Positions 1 through 6,741 of a stretch of 7,265 nucleotides of DNA are shown in pieces. Position numbers and translations under genes: made by a program. Every line of letters begins with the position of its first letter. Positions within the stretch are counted from its first letter, which is position 1. Source of the DNA: Gammaproteobacteria bacterium (GTDB lineage Bacteria; Pseudomonadota; Gammaproteobacteria; GRL18); contig JALTKC010000085.1 in NCBI GenBank assembly GCA_027076245.1, positions 1 to 7,265 on the forward strand. The letters are read 5' to 3'. The notes below the pieces were generated by a model. That model had not been told where the DNA came from, searched no databases, and worked only from the letters and a program-made list of their open reading frames with translations.

Positions 1-942
1 TACTGCATTCAGATCCGCATCGGGATTATCAAAGCCCAGTTTGTAGCCTAAAGATACATGGTGGAAACGACCCAGGCTGTAATCATCGTGGATGGCGAAA
101 CCAAAGTTATACACCTTATCCAGCTCCAGACTTAAATCGGATTCTTTATCCGATTTAAGATCCCTTACCATTTCCACAGTCCACATACCGTTTTCAAGAG
201 TAGCGTTAAAGCTCACTTCCTTACCGCCAATCATTTCACGGTCAGCCAGAATAAAGCCGTTTTCAGAGATTTTTTCACCGGCTTTATAACGATGCAGATC
301 CATAAAGTGACCGGCCTTCAGTTCAGCTTGAATTTCATCCGGTGTTTTGAGTTTATTCCAGCCACCCAGTACCTTACCACGACGGCCTTTAATTTCCACA
401 TGGGTACGACTTTCCGTAATGTACTTGGTAATACCCTTGCTCATATCAATCTGCTGATCTTTAGCATACTCATCAATGGTGGCCTGATCCGGCGCATTAG
501 GCATGTCACGGTTATCCATATGACAGGTACCCCAGCATCCGGCACGATCCGCGTATTCCACATCGTCCGTTGCAAACATGACGGCCAGCTTCACCTTATT
601 GGCCGGATCCATTTTTCCACCGTCTGCAAACGGTATGGGCGCATGCTCGGTATCCTGCCACTGAAAGCGCATATACAGCTTGTCATTATCATGCATAGTC
701 TGCACAGTCACCGGGATACTGCCGCGCTTACCGGGGATAGGTGTAGGCTCCAGTTTTTCTCCGGTAACTATTTTCTCGCCCATGTCCGCGGTTTCCTTAT
801 CATGACAGCTGGCACAGCTATCACCGCTCATAAAGGGGCGTTTTCCGCCATGCTCACTGCCTTTGAAAATCCATTCCATAGCTGCCTGTCCGGGATAAAA
901 AATGGTAATTTCACGCTCTGCAGCCTTACTCCAGTCAATACC
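1..942 (-). repeat. Heme-domain repeat copy 2 within the NirT fusion (reaches window edge)
   Basis: This encodes residues 599-912, with CASCH at 641-645 and CWGTCH at 734-739. Its last visible residues (DADLNAV) align with the position in copy 1 that is followed by the Ala/Pro linker. The protein could therefore end just outside the window or go on into a third copy. The DNA stays close to copy 1: for example, the 26 bases at 539-564 are identical to those at 1553-1578, an offset of 1014 bp. Confidence 0.9.
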
Positions 943-2736
943 GGAGCCGCCGCTGGCGGAAGCTGAACTGCCGCCTGCAGGAGTTGCAGCAGGTGCAGCT
1001 GCACTGGCTTCTTTTTTAACGGCATTGATATCGGCTTCAGGGTTATCAAAGCCCAGTTTATAACCCAGGGATACGTGATGGAAACGACCATTGGTGTAAT
1101 CATCATGGATGGCAAATCCCAGGTTATAGACCTTATCCAGCTCTAAAGGTATATCCGTTTCAGCACCGCTGTTGAGCTTGCGTTTTACTTCAACGACCCA
1201 GCTATTACCCTGTTTGACGGCTTTAAACTCAACTCCGCCTTCAGGCAGTTCACGATCAGCCAGAATAAAGCCGTTTTCAGCTTTTTTAGTACCCATTTCG
1301 TAGCGGTACAGATCCATAAACCGTCCGGCTTTCAGTTCCTCTTTAATTTCTTCCGGCGTTTTAAGCTTGTCCCAACCGCCCAGAACCTTGCCCCGACGAC
1401 CTTTAATTTCAACATGGGTACGACTTTCGGTAATGTACTTGGTTATGCCATTAGTCATATCCACCTGGTCTTTCTGTGGATAAGCGTCAATGGCTGCCTG
1501 ATCCGGTGCATTAGGCATTTTGCGGTTGTCTATATGGCAGGTACCCCAGCAACCGGCACGATCCGCGTATTCCACATCATCCGTTGCAAACATCATGGCC
1601 AGTTTGACCTGATTATCTGGATCCATTTTGCCGCCATCTACAAAAGGTACAGGTACGTGTTCCGTATCTTCCCACTCATAGCGCATATACAGATAATCAC
1701 CATCGTGAGCTGCCTGTACTTTTACAGGAATACTGCCGCGCTTGCCTGGAATCGGTGTAGGCTCCAGTTTTTCACCGGTGACAATTTTCTGTCCCATATC
1801 TGCGGTTTCTTTATCATGACAACTGGCACAGGTTTCACCGCTCATAAATGGACGCTTACCGCCATGCTCACTGCCCTTGAATATCCATTCCATAGCCGAC
1901 TGTCCTGGATAGAAAACAGTAATAGTACGCTCAGGGACGTCACTCCAGTCAATACCAAAGCCTGCGGAACCGGCAGAAGCCTGAGGTGCAGAAGCATCAC
2001 CGGCTTTACATTCAGCCGCAGGTACCTCCTTAATAACAGTTTTAGTGATGACTTTTGGTTTAGGTGGATTATTGGACAATTCCAGTAATTTTTCCTGTTT
2101 GGCATTGACCGGTGCCCTCAGAGTAGCATCAGGTTTAGCCCGGGAAGGATCAGGCTGTGAAAATTCTTCCAGCCATTCTTCATCCAGTCCTTCTGGAAGT
2201 TGATGCGCAATCCCCTTATGACAGTCGATACAGGTATTGCCATTCTGTAGGGCAAACTGATGCTGTTTTCTGGCTCTGGGTTTTTGGTAGGCAATACTCA
2301 TGGATTCAAAATCATGACAGTTACGACATTCTCTGGAATCACTGGCTTTCATACGTTCCCATTCATGTTTTGCCAGGTTAATACGTTCGTTAAGAAATTT
2401 TTCACGGGTATTAATGGTACCCATGATTTTGTGATAAATTTCATTGGAAGCCTGTATCTTACGCTTCATCTTATAAACCCACTCCCGCGGTACATGACAG
2501 TCCGGACAGGTAGCACGAACACCGGAGCGGTTGGCATAGTGAATTGTGGTCTTGTATTCCTGATAAACATTATCTTCCATCTCATGACAGGAGATACAGA
2601 ATTTTTCAGTATTAGTTAATTCAAGGGCGGTATTAAAACCGCCCCATAAAATAATACCCAGGACAATAAAAAAGATGGCTGCGCCGACAGAAACTCCCAT
2701 AAAAAGTTTGCGTCGAAGAAAGCTTGGTGAACTCAT
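1..2736 (-). CDS. nirT: NapC/NirT-type tetraheme cytochrome c fused to two tandem c-552/ethylbenzene-dehydrogenase-like heme domains (partial, runs off left edge)
   Basis: Reading the minus strand from the ATG at 2736 gives 912 codons without a stop, so the C-terminus lies outside the window. Residues 1-10 are basic and about 11-33 form a hydrophobic membrane anchor without an evident cleavage site. Four CXXCH motifs follow (CISCH 47-51, CPDCH 77-81, CRNCH 137-141, CIDCH 169-173), the pattern of NapC/NirT quinol dehydrogenases, which usually end near 200 residues. Here a Pro/Lys- and Ala/Ser-rich linker (about 190-260, lone Cys243) leads into two similar modules, about 261-573 and 599-912. 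Each has CASCH (303-307; 641-645) and CWGTCH, a CX3CH motif (396-401; 734-739). The modules resemble, from memory, the cytochrome c-552 / ethylbenzene dehydrogenase heme-binding group. An Ala/Gly/Ser linker separates them. The likely role is quinol oxidation and periplasmic electron delivery to NirS; the function of the appended modules is inference. The Shine-Dalgarno sequence is weak (GGGTAGGG, 3 nt before ATG). The symbol applies to the N-terminal module. Confidence 0.88.
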   Translation of the reverse strand, partial: MSSPSFLRRKLFMGVSVGAAIFFIVLGIILWGGFNTALELTNTEKFCISCHEMEDNVYQEYKTTIHYANRSGVRATCPDCHVPREWVYKMKRKIQASNEIYHKIMGTINTREKFLNERINLAKHEWERMKASDSRECRNCHDFESMSIAYQKPRARKQHQFALQNGNTCIDCHKGIAHQLPEGLDEEWLEEFSQPDPSRAKPDATLRAPVNAKQEKLLELSNNPPKPKVITKTVIKEVPAAECKAGDASAPQASAGSAGFGIDWSDVPERTITVFYPGQSAMEWIFKGSEHGGKRPFMSGETCASCHDKETADMGQKIVTGEKLEPTPIPGKRGSIPVKVQAAHDGDYLYMRYEWEDTEHVPVPFVDGGKMDPDNQVKLAMMFATDDVEYADRAGCWGTCHIDNRKMPNAPDQAAIDAYPQKDQVDMTNGITKYITESRTHVEIKGRRGKVLGGWDKLKTPEEIKEELKAGRFMDLYRYEMGTKKAENGFILADRELPEGGVEFKAVKQGNSWVVEVKRKLNSGAETDIPLELDKVYNLGFAIHDDYTNGRFHHVSLGYKLGFDNPEADINAVKKEASAAAPAATPAGGSSASASGGSGIDWSKAAEREITIFYPGQAAMEWIFKGSEHGGKRPFMSGDSCASCHDKETADMGEKIVTGEKLEPTPIPGKRGSIPVTVQTMHDNDKLYMRFQWQDTEHAPIPFADGGKMDPANKVKLAVMFATDDVEYADRAGCWGTCHMDNRDMPNAPDQATIDEYAKDQQIDMSKGITKYITESRTHVEIKGRRGKVLGGWNKLKTPDEIQAELKAGHFMDLHRYKAGEKISENGFILADREMIGGKEVSFNATLENGMWTVEMVRDLKSDKESDLSLELDKVYNFGFAIHDDYSLGRFHHVSLGYKLGFDNPDADLNAV
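1018..1956 (-). repeat. Heme-domain repeat copy 1 within the NirT fusion
   Basis: This encodes residues 261-573 of the fusion protein, from GIDWS to the DINAV segment. It contains CASCH at 303-307 and CWGTCH at 396-401, plus the shared segments MEWIFKGSEHGGKRPFMSG, TESRTHVEIKGRRGKVLGGW and FHHVSLGYKLGFDNP. It matches copy 2 at both protein and DNA level, with the heme motifs offset by exactly 338 codons. Residues are mostly identical by eye, which points to a tandem intragenic duplication. Confidence 0.9.
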
Positions 2737-2823
2737 AATCCCTACCCGTTTTTAATCAGAAATGTTTATAAAAAACTTAATATTAGAATTACCTAAGGAT
2801 CTCTCTTTAAAAAGGAAATATCC

Positions 2824-2837
2824 TTGATTTAAAACAA
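2824..2837 (-). promoter_or_regulatory. Possible degenerate FNR/Dnr-type box upstream of the NirT fusion gene
   Basis: TTGAT-TTAA-AACAA matches the FNR/Dnr consensus TTGAT-N4-ATCAA at nine of ten positions. It is centred about 94 bp upstream of the fusion gene's ATG. The region is AT-rich and no convincing -10 hexamer sits at the ideal distance, so this is a weak call. If real, it would give the gene its own anaerobic promoter despite the terminator behind nirS. Confidence 0.35.
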
Positions 2838-2907
2838 TATTCGTTATTTTTTTAAGATTTTTTTCAGCTTATGTTTATAAGTGGTAAATAAATGTTTTTA
2901 AAGAAAA

Positions 2908-2941
2908 AAAAGCGGGTATAGATTTCTCTATACCCGCTTTT
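2908..2941 (-). terminator. Intrinsic terminator after nirS
   Basis: A perfect inverted repeat has a 15-bp stem (core AGCGGGTATAGA / TCTATACCCGCT) and a TTTC loop at 2923-2926. On the minus strand the stem is followed by a T-rich run, the complement of the A-tract at 2901-2910. This is a textbook Rho-independent terminator, 52 bp after the nirS stop. The opposite strand also has Ts after the stem, so it may work in both directions. It separates nirS from the NirT fusion gene. Confidence 0.9.
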
Positions 2942-2993
2942 CGGATTAAATGTTTATTAACATTTTAACCAACTCATTTAAACCGGCTAAGGC

Positions 2994-4631
2994 TTAGGTT
3001 TTGTGGTTAATACGGTTATAAACATTGAACTTACCTGTTGGAGTTGTCAGGCCCTTGATGCGTGCTTTCTCTTTCAGAGTATTGGCATCATAGATAACAA
3101 TCTCACCGGTTGGGTTCTTGTTATCAGAGCGGTTCCAGACAGAAACCCAGACCTCTGAACCATCCTGATTAAACTCAATGTGCAGAGCGGCTTTACCTTT
3201 CTCTTTGGTTACACGGATGGTTTTAACAATTTCACGGGTTTTCTTGTCAATAACCTGAACACTTTGCTGTACTTCAGGCTCAGGATGCTTCAACTGATCC
3301 GCCCAGACATACTTGGACTTCTCGTGGGTACGGATAAAGGCACCGGCACCATCGGTTTCAACCTTGTAACAAAGCTTCCAGGCTTGATCCGGATGACCTT
3401 CTGGATCATTACCCCAGACCGAAACCATGCCAACACCCAGGTGAGTGGTACCGCCAACAGGACCACACTTAGGATCAATCCAGTTTGCTCCAGGTCCAGG
3501 ATGAGGCAGCTTATCTACGTCAATCAGAGCTTCAAGACTACCACCATCTTTGGTATCAATAACAACCATCTTGTTAGAGGCGTTAGCTGCAATCTGGAAG
3601 TAGCGACCTGTTGGATCATAGAAACCATCATGCAGGAACTTGGCTGAGTCAATCTGAGTGATTTTCAGAGCATCCAGATCGGTATAGTCAACTTCCCACA
3701 TCTGACCTAATTCCTTTGCTGCAACCAGGAAGGAACGTTCGTTAGGATTGGTGTAAACTGCGGCAACACGTGACTCTTCAACATAGTTACCATCAATATT
3801 CATACCACGGGTAGAAACCACTTTCAGAGGCTCCATGGTTTCGGCATCGACAATAACAAAATGTGGCGGCCAGTAACCACCGGCAATCACGTATTTACCG
3901 TCACCGGAAACCGCAACATCACGCGCATCATAAGCAATCTGAGTTTCAGCAACCAGCATCTTCTCAGGCTTTTGCCACAGGTCAATCTTGTTCAGTTTAC
4001 CGTCACGACCAATGGTGTACCAGAAACGACCCACTTCATATTTAGGGTGATCCAGCTTATGGTGCTCACTACCTTTAATCACGTGTACAGCGTAACCACT
4101 GTCGATATGGGTAACAATTTTCTTGGTATCACCGTCAACAATTGCGACCTTACCGGCGTCACGTTCAATAACAATAAAGAAGTTTTTCCAGTTCAGGCCA
4201 TGCAGTGGCTTGGTTGGATAATCTTTAGGATCAACATAGACTTTGGTACGCTCTTTCATCAAAGAGATAGGCATTTCAGGTGGCACAGGTGGATCCATCT
4301 GAATGTAGGTAGCCATTAATGAAATTTCATCCTTGGAGAAAATATCATTAAAGTTATTCATACCGCCTTCTGTACCATAAGTCAGAATTTTTTCTAAACG
4401 TTTCTGACCTTTTTTCAGGGTATTTTTAGGTTCCAGGTTTTTACCTGTTGCCCCTTTTCTTAAAACACCATGACAGCCGGCACAACGCTGGAAGTATAAA
4501 GTTTTGGCCTTTTCAAAGTCCGCTTCCGACAGTGTCGGTTGCTTGGCAGCAGCGGCCATTACTGACGGCGTGGCAATAACAGTTGCTAAGGCAACAGCAG
4601 CAGTTAATTTACCCAGTTTAAAAATATTCAT
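2994..4631 (-). CDS. nirS: Cytochrome cd1 nitrite reductase (NO-forming)
   Basis: This 545-residue precursor reduces nitrite to nitric oxide in the periplasm, the key step of denitrification. A Sec signal peptide covers about residues 1-28 (hydrophobic core, then an Ala-rich cleavage region). The cytochrome c domain has CAGCH at 50-54, with Met91 in GGMNNF as the probable second axial ligand. From about residue 145 the rest reads as the eight-bladed heme d1 propeller. His183 (GYAVHV) fits the proximal d1 ligand. His334 (FLHDGFYD) and His397 (TTHLG) fit the two distal catalytic histidines of the Pseudomonas enzyme. Length is normal for the family and all key residues are present, so it should be active once heme d1 is supplied. 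The start at 4631 is supported by the signal peptide and by GGAG 11 nt upstream. The gene diverges from nirC-nirF-nirD and ends before a strong terminator. Confidence 0.97.
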   Translation of the reverse strand: MNIFKLGKLTAAVALATVIATPSVMAAAAKQPTLSEADFEKAKTLYFQRCAGCHGVLRKGATGKNLEPKNTLKKGQKRLEKILTYGTEGGMNNFNDIFSKDEISLMATYIQMDPPVPPEMPISLMKERTKVYVDPKDYPTKPLHGLNWKNFFIVIERDAGKVAIVDGDTKKIVTHIDSGYAVHVIKGSEHHKLDHPKYEVGRFWYTIGRDGKLNKIDLWQKPEKMLVAETQIAYDARDVAVSGDGKYVIAGGYWPPHFVIVDAETMEPLKVVSTRGMNIDGNYVEESRVAAVYTNPNERSFLVAAKELGQMWEVDYTDLDALKITQIDSAKFLHDGFYDPTGRYFQIAANASNKMVVIDTKDGGSLEALIDVDKLPHPGPGANWIDPKCGPVGGTTHLGVGMVSVWGNDPEGHPDQAWKLCYKVETDGAGAFIRTHEKSKYVWADQLKHPEPEVQQSVQVIDKKTREIVKTIRVTKEKGKAALHIEFNQDGSEVWVSVWNRSDNKNPTGEIVIYDANTLKEKARIKGLTTPTGKFNVYNRINHKT

Positions 4632-4642
4632 TGTTTTTCTGT

Positions 4643-4646
4643 CTCC
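4643..4646 (-). promoter_or_regulatory. nirS ribosome binding site
   Basis: On the minus strand this reads GGAG (within AGGGAGAC), with 11 nt to the nirS ATG. The spacing is slightly long but acceptable, and it supports the start at 4631. Confidence 0.6.
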
Positions 4647-4695
4647 CTGGAAGAAATTCTTGTTACTTATCTGTTTGTTACCAGTTTTTATCTAA

Positions 4696-4712
4696 CGGTA
4701 TAAAAGATACCG
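4696..4712 (-). other. Small inverted repeat in the nirS leader
   Basis: CGGTAT and ATACCG are separated by five bases, giving a possible 6-bp hairpin within the inferred 5' untranslated region of nirS. There is no T-tract to make it a convincing terminator. The function is unknown and the element may be incidental. Confidence 0.3.
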
Positions 4713-4775
4713 GTAAATAACCCTCTGGCGCAAAAAATAAGAATTCTGAAGAAAATTATTTTTGAGCACGGTGTA

Positions 4776-4818
4776 AAGATAACCCTGTCAAAAGCCGGGT
4801 CACCTTGATTTAGATCAA
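4776..4818 (-). promoter_or_regulatory. nirS promoter with perfect FNR/Dnr-type box
   Basis: TTGAT-TTAG-ATCAA at 4805-4818 is a perfect FNR/Anr/Dnr-type palindrome, centred at 4811.5. On the minus strand a -10-like TATCTT lies at 4781-4776, which predicts a transcription start near 4769-4770. That puts the box at about -41.5 to -42, the classic class II activator position. The implied nirS leader is about 138 nt. FNR, Anr, Dnr and Nnr share this motif, so the sequence cannot say whether the regulator senses oxygen or nitric oxide. Confidence 0.75.
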
Positions 4819-4920
4819 CCTTAAATAGCCTTTTTGTCATGCTTTTCCGACAAATTCAATAACTTACAGGAAATTACGGCCAATAATTTCATTAAATTAT
4901 TACTGAGATCGGTCATTTTA

Positions 4921-4934
4921 GTGATCTGGATCAA
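4921..4934. promoter_or_regulatory. Third FNR/Dnr-type box in the nirS-nirC intergenic region
   Basis: GTGAT-CTGG-ATCAA matches the TTGAT-N4-ATCAA consensus at nine of ten positions. It lies between the two perfect boxes, roughly 113 bp upstream of the inferred nirC start point and 158 bp upstream of that of nirS. No clear promoter is set at the standard distance, so it may be an auxiliary site or serve a second promoter. Confidence 0.5.
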
Positions 4935-4943
4935 TAAAAATTT

Positions 4944-4958
4944 TTCAATAAAATTGAA
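4944..4958. other. Short palindrome of unknown role in the divergent promoter region
   Basis: TTCAAT-AAA-ATTGAA is a perfect 6-bp inverted repeat with a 3-bp spacer, 10 bp to the right of the middle FNR-type box. It does not match the FNR consensus. It could bind another regulator, but a chance palindrome in AT-rich DNA is also plausible. Confidence 0.3.
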
Positions 4959-4993
4959 CTTTTTTACAAGTGCTAAAATTGGGTTTTGTTCAT

Positions 4994-5033
4994 TTGATCT
5001 ATATCAAAGCGCATAAGCAGTATGTTAGATAAT
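4994..5033 (+). promoter_or_regulatory. nirC-nirF-nirD promoter with perfect FNR/Dnr-type box
   Basis: TTGAT-CTAT-ATCAA at 4994-5007 is a perfect FNR/Dnr-type palindrome centred at 5000.5. A good -10 hexamer, GATAAT, lies at 5028-5033, predicting a start point near 5040-5042. That puts the box at about -40 to -41.5, as in class II FNR-type activation. The upstream in-frame ATG at 5022 falls before this start point, which favours translation from 5085. Confidence 0.75.
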
Positions 5034-5084
5034 GTGGGTTTCAAATTAGCGCGAGTTTGCCGTCTGCGGAGCTTTTTATTCATC

Positions 5085-5480
5085 ATGATGTTCAGAAAAA
5101 CATACAACAGCCGGAACCACACCATAGCCACCGTTAAGTGGTTACTACTGGCATTTACGGTAAGCTGCAGCTTTCTGGCCCCTCCTGTATTATCCAGTGC
5201 TGCCGACACGCTTTCTAAAGAACGTCAGCAGGAACTGAAATACATGGTGCAGCAGGATTGCGGCTCCTGTCATGGCATGACGCTCAAAGGCGGCCTGGGG
5301 CCTTCGCTCTTACCAGAACGTATTGCGATATTACCGGAACAGTATTTAATTGAAGCAGTCACTCACGGCAGACCGGGGACACCTATGCCGCCCTGGGCAC
5401 CGATATTAACGGATACAGAAATACGCTGGATTGTTGAACAGTTAAAATCCGGTCAACTGGCTCAGAGTCAGTCAGATTAA
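5085..5480 (+). CDS. nirC: NirC-like periplasmic monoheme cytochrome c
   Basis: This 131-residue precursor is a small c-type cytochrome of the nir cluster. Its family is thought to donate electrons to NirS or to take part in heme d1 maturation. The N-terminus has a basic stretch, a hydrophobic core at about 18-34 and a likely cleavage near SSA-A (38-40). The heme motif is CGSCH at 59-63, and Met101 in GTPMPPW is the probable axial ligand. The run from QDCGSCHG through GRPGTPMPPW is characteristic of NirC proteins. An in-frame ATG at 5022 would add 21 residues, but that start lies upstream of the inferred transcription start and has no good ribosome site. For 5085, a GGAG lies 13 nt upstream, which is long; the adjacent ATG at 5088 is equally possible. 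The next gene, nirF, begins 9 bp after the stop codon. Confidence 0.88.
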   Translation: MMFRKTYNSRNHTIATVKWLLLAFTVSCSFLAPPVLSSAADTLSKERQQELKYMVQQDCGSCHGMTLKGGLGPSLLPERIAILPEQYLIEAVTHGRPGTPMPPWAPILTDTEIRWIVEQLKSGQLAQSQSD

Positions 5481-5489
5481 GAGGCGATA

Positions 5490-6725
5490 ATGAAGCAACA
5501 CGGTAACTTTAGTTCAGGACTCCATAAAAACCTGCTCTTTACGCTGGTATTTCTGCTCAATGTCTTTTTCTATACCAGTGCCTGGGCAGACTGCTCTATG
5601 CCTGATGATCTGCCTACCGGCGATCTGGGTATTATTATCGAGCGTATGGACGGTTCAGTCCTGATCATTAACACCACGACTCAATCCGTACTCTGTGAGG
5701 TTAGCGGTCTGGGTGATTTGTCTCATGCTTCAGCTGTTTTCTCCCGGGATGAACGTTATGCCTATGTGTTTGGCCGTGACGGCGGTCTGACTAAAATTGA
5801 CTTATTAAAGGGCCGGATCAGTAAACGTATTATGCAGTCCGGCAACTCCATTGGCGGCGCTATTTCCCAGGATGGTCAATATATTGCTGTTTCCAATTAT
5901 ACACCTGGTGGAGTCAATATCTTTTCAGCGCAGGACCTTTCCCTGGTGGCTGAAATTCCAGCCACTTATGGTGACAGTCATTTACAGTCCAAAACCGTGG
6001 GACTGGTGGATGCGCCCGGAAACCAGTTTATTTTCAGTCTCTATGAGGGTAATGAAATCTGGCAGGTGCAAATGGAAAATGCTCCAAAGTCTGCGGCTAA
6101 AATTATTAAAAAGTATAAAAATATCGGTAAAGCCCCTTATGACGGTCTGATCAGTGCCAATGGCCGTATTTACATTGCCGGCCTGTTTGGTGAGGACGGA
6201 CTGGCTTTGCTGGATTTATGGCATCCTGAAAAAGGGGTTCAGAGAATCCTGGATCATTACGGTCGGGGCGAAAAGAAACTACCAGTGTATAAAATGCCCC
6301 ACCTGGAAGGCTGGGCCATTGCCGGTGACAAGGCCTTTTTACCTGCCGTAGGCCACCATGAAGTACTGGTGGTTAATACTGAAAACTGGCAGGAAATCAG
6401 CCGGGTTAAAGTTTACAGCCAGCCAGTTTTTGCTATGGCCAGTCCTGATGAAAGACAGATCTGGGTAAATTTTGCTTTTCCGGATAATAACACTCTGCAG
6501 GTTATTGATACCGAAACGTATAAAATTATCAAACAGTTCCAGCCCGGTAAAGGCATACTGCATATGGAGTTTACCCCTCGCAGTGAGCATGTCTGGGTGT
6601 CTGTCAGAGATATTGATACGGTGATTATTTATGATACTCAGACTATGCAGGAAATAAAACGTATTCCGGCTAAAAAGCCTAGTGGGATATTTTTTACTTC
6701 TCGTGCTCACCGCATAGGCTTATAG
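5490..6725 (+). CDS. nirF: NirF, heme d1 biosynthesis protein
   Basis: This 411-residue precursor is related to the d1 propeller part of NirS but has no CXXCH heme c domain, as expected for NirF. It acts at a late step of heme d1 synthesis after siroheme decarboxylation; its exact reaction is not settled in what I know. Residues about 14-33 form a Sec signal peptide ending AWA-D, so it is probably a soluble periplasmic protein. Although Cys35 follows, Asp34 precedes it, so it is not a proper lipobox, unlike the lipoprotein NirF reported in Pseudomonas. Family hallmarks are GDLGIIIER (44-52), SHASAVFSRD (78-87), YVFGRDGGLTKIDLL (92-106) and KMPHLEGW (268-275), with His79, His271 and His358 as candidate functional histidines. 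A clear ribosome site (AAGAGG) sits 6 nt before the ATG. It is translated from the nirC operon. Confidence 0.95.
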   Translation: MKQHGNFSSGLHKNLLFTLVFLLNVFFYTSAWADCSMPDDLPTGDLGIIIERMDGSVLIINTTTQSVLCEVSGLGDLSHASAVFSRDERYAYVFGRDGGLTKIDLLKGRISKRIMQSGNSIGGAISQDGQYIAVSNYTPGGVNIFSAQDLSLVAEIPATYGDSHLQSKTVGLVDAPGNQFIFSLYEGNEIWQVQMENAPKSAAKIIKKYKNIGKAPYDGLISANGRIYIAGLFGEDGLALLDLWHPEKGVQRILDHYGRGEKKLPVYKMPHLEGWAIAGDKAFLPAVGHHEVLVVNTENWQEISRVKVYSQPVFAMASPDERQIWVNFAFPDNNTLQVIDTETYKIIKQFQPGKGILHMEFTPRSEHVWVSVRDIDTVIIYDTQTMQEIKRIPAKKPSGIFFTSRAHRIGL

Positions 6726-6736
6726 GTTTTAGGTTT
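6723..6736 (+). repeat. Two direct copies of TAGGTTT between nirF and nirD
   Basis: TAGGTTT occurs twice in a row, beginning with the nirF stop codon. The second copy carries the AGG that serves as the nirD ribosome site. It is the same 7-bp period as the array after nirD but a different sequence, so a link is doubtful. Confidence 0.4.
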
Positions 6737-6741
6737 TGTGT

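Noticed and set aside
292..966. Plus-strand open frame of 224 codons, with a sister frame of the same length at 1414-2088
   Set aside because: Both are antisense shadows of the two homologous heme-domain copies on the minus strand. Their equal length simply reflects the DNA duplication, and neither looks like a real protein.
3180..3647. Plus-strand frames inside nirS (also 3861-4319)
   Set aside because: They lie antisense to a clearly conserved nirS and have no recognisable protein features.
2994..4631. NirN (heme d1 dehydrogenase paralogue of NirS)
   Set aside because: The distal catalytic histidines in the FLHDG and THLG contexts, the length and the overall sequence fit NirS itself.
4834..5016. 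Short plus-strand frame in the divergent intergenic region
   Set aside because: It overlaps two FNR-type boxes and a palindrome, has AT-rich composition, and has no recognisable protein or clear ribosome site.
6736..6741. TTG start two codons before the nirD ATG
   Set aside because: The ATG at 6742 has better spacing to the AGG at 6731-6733, and the added residues have no support.
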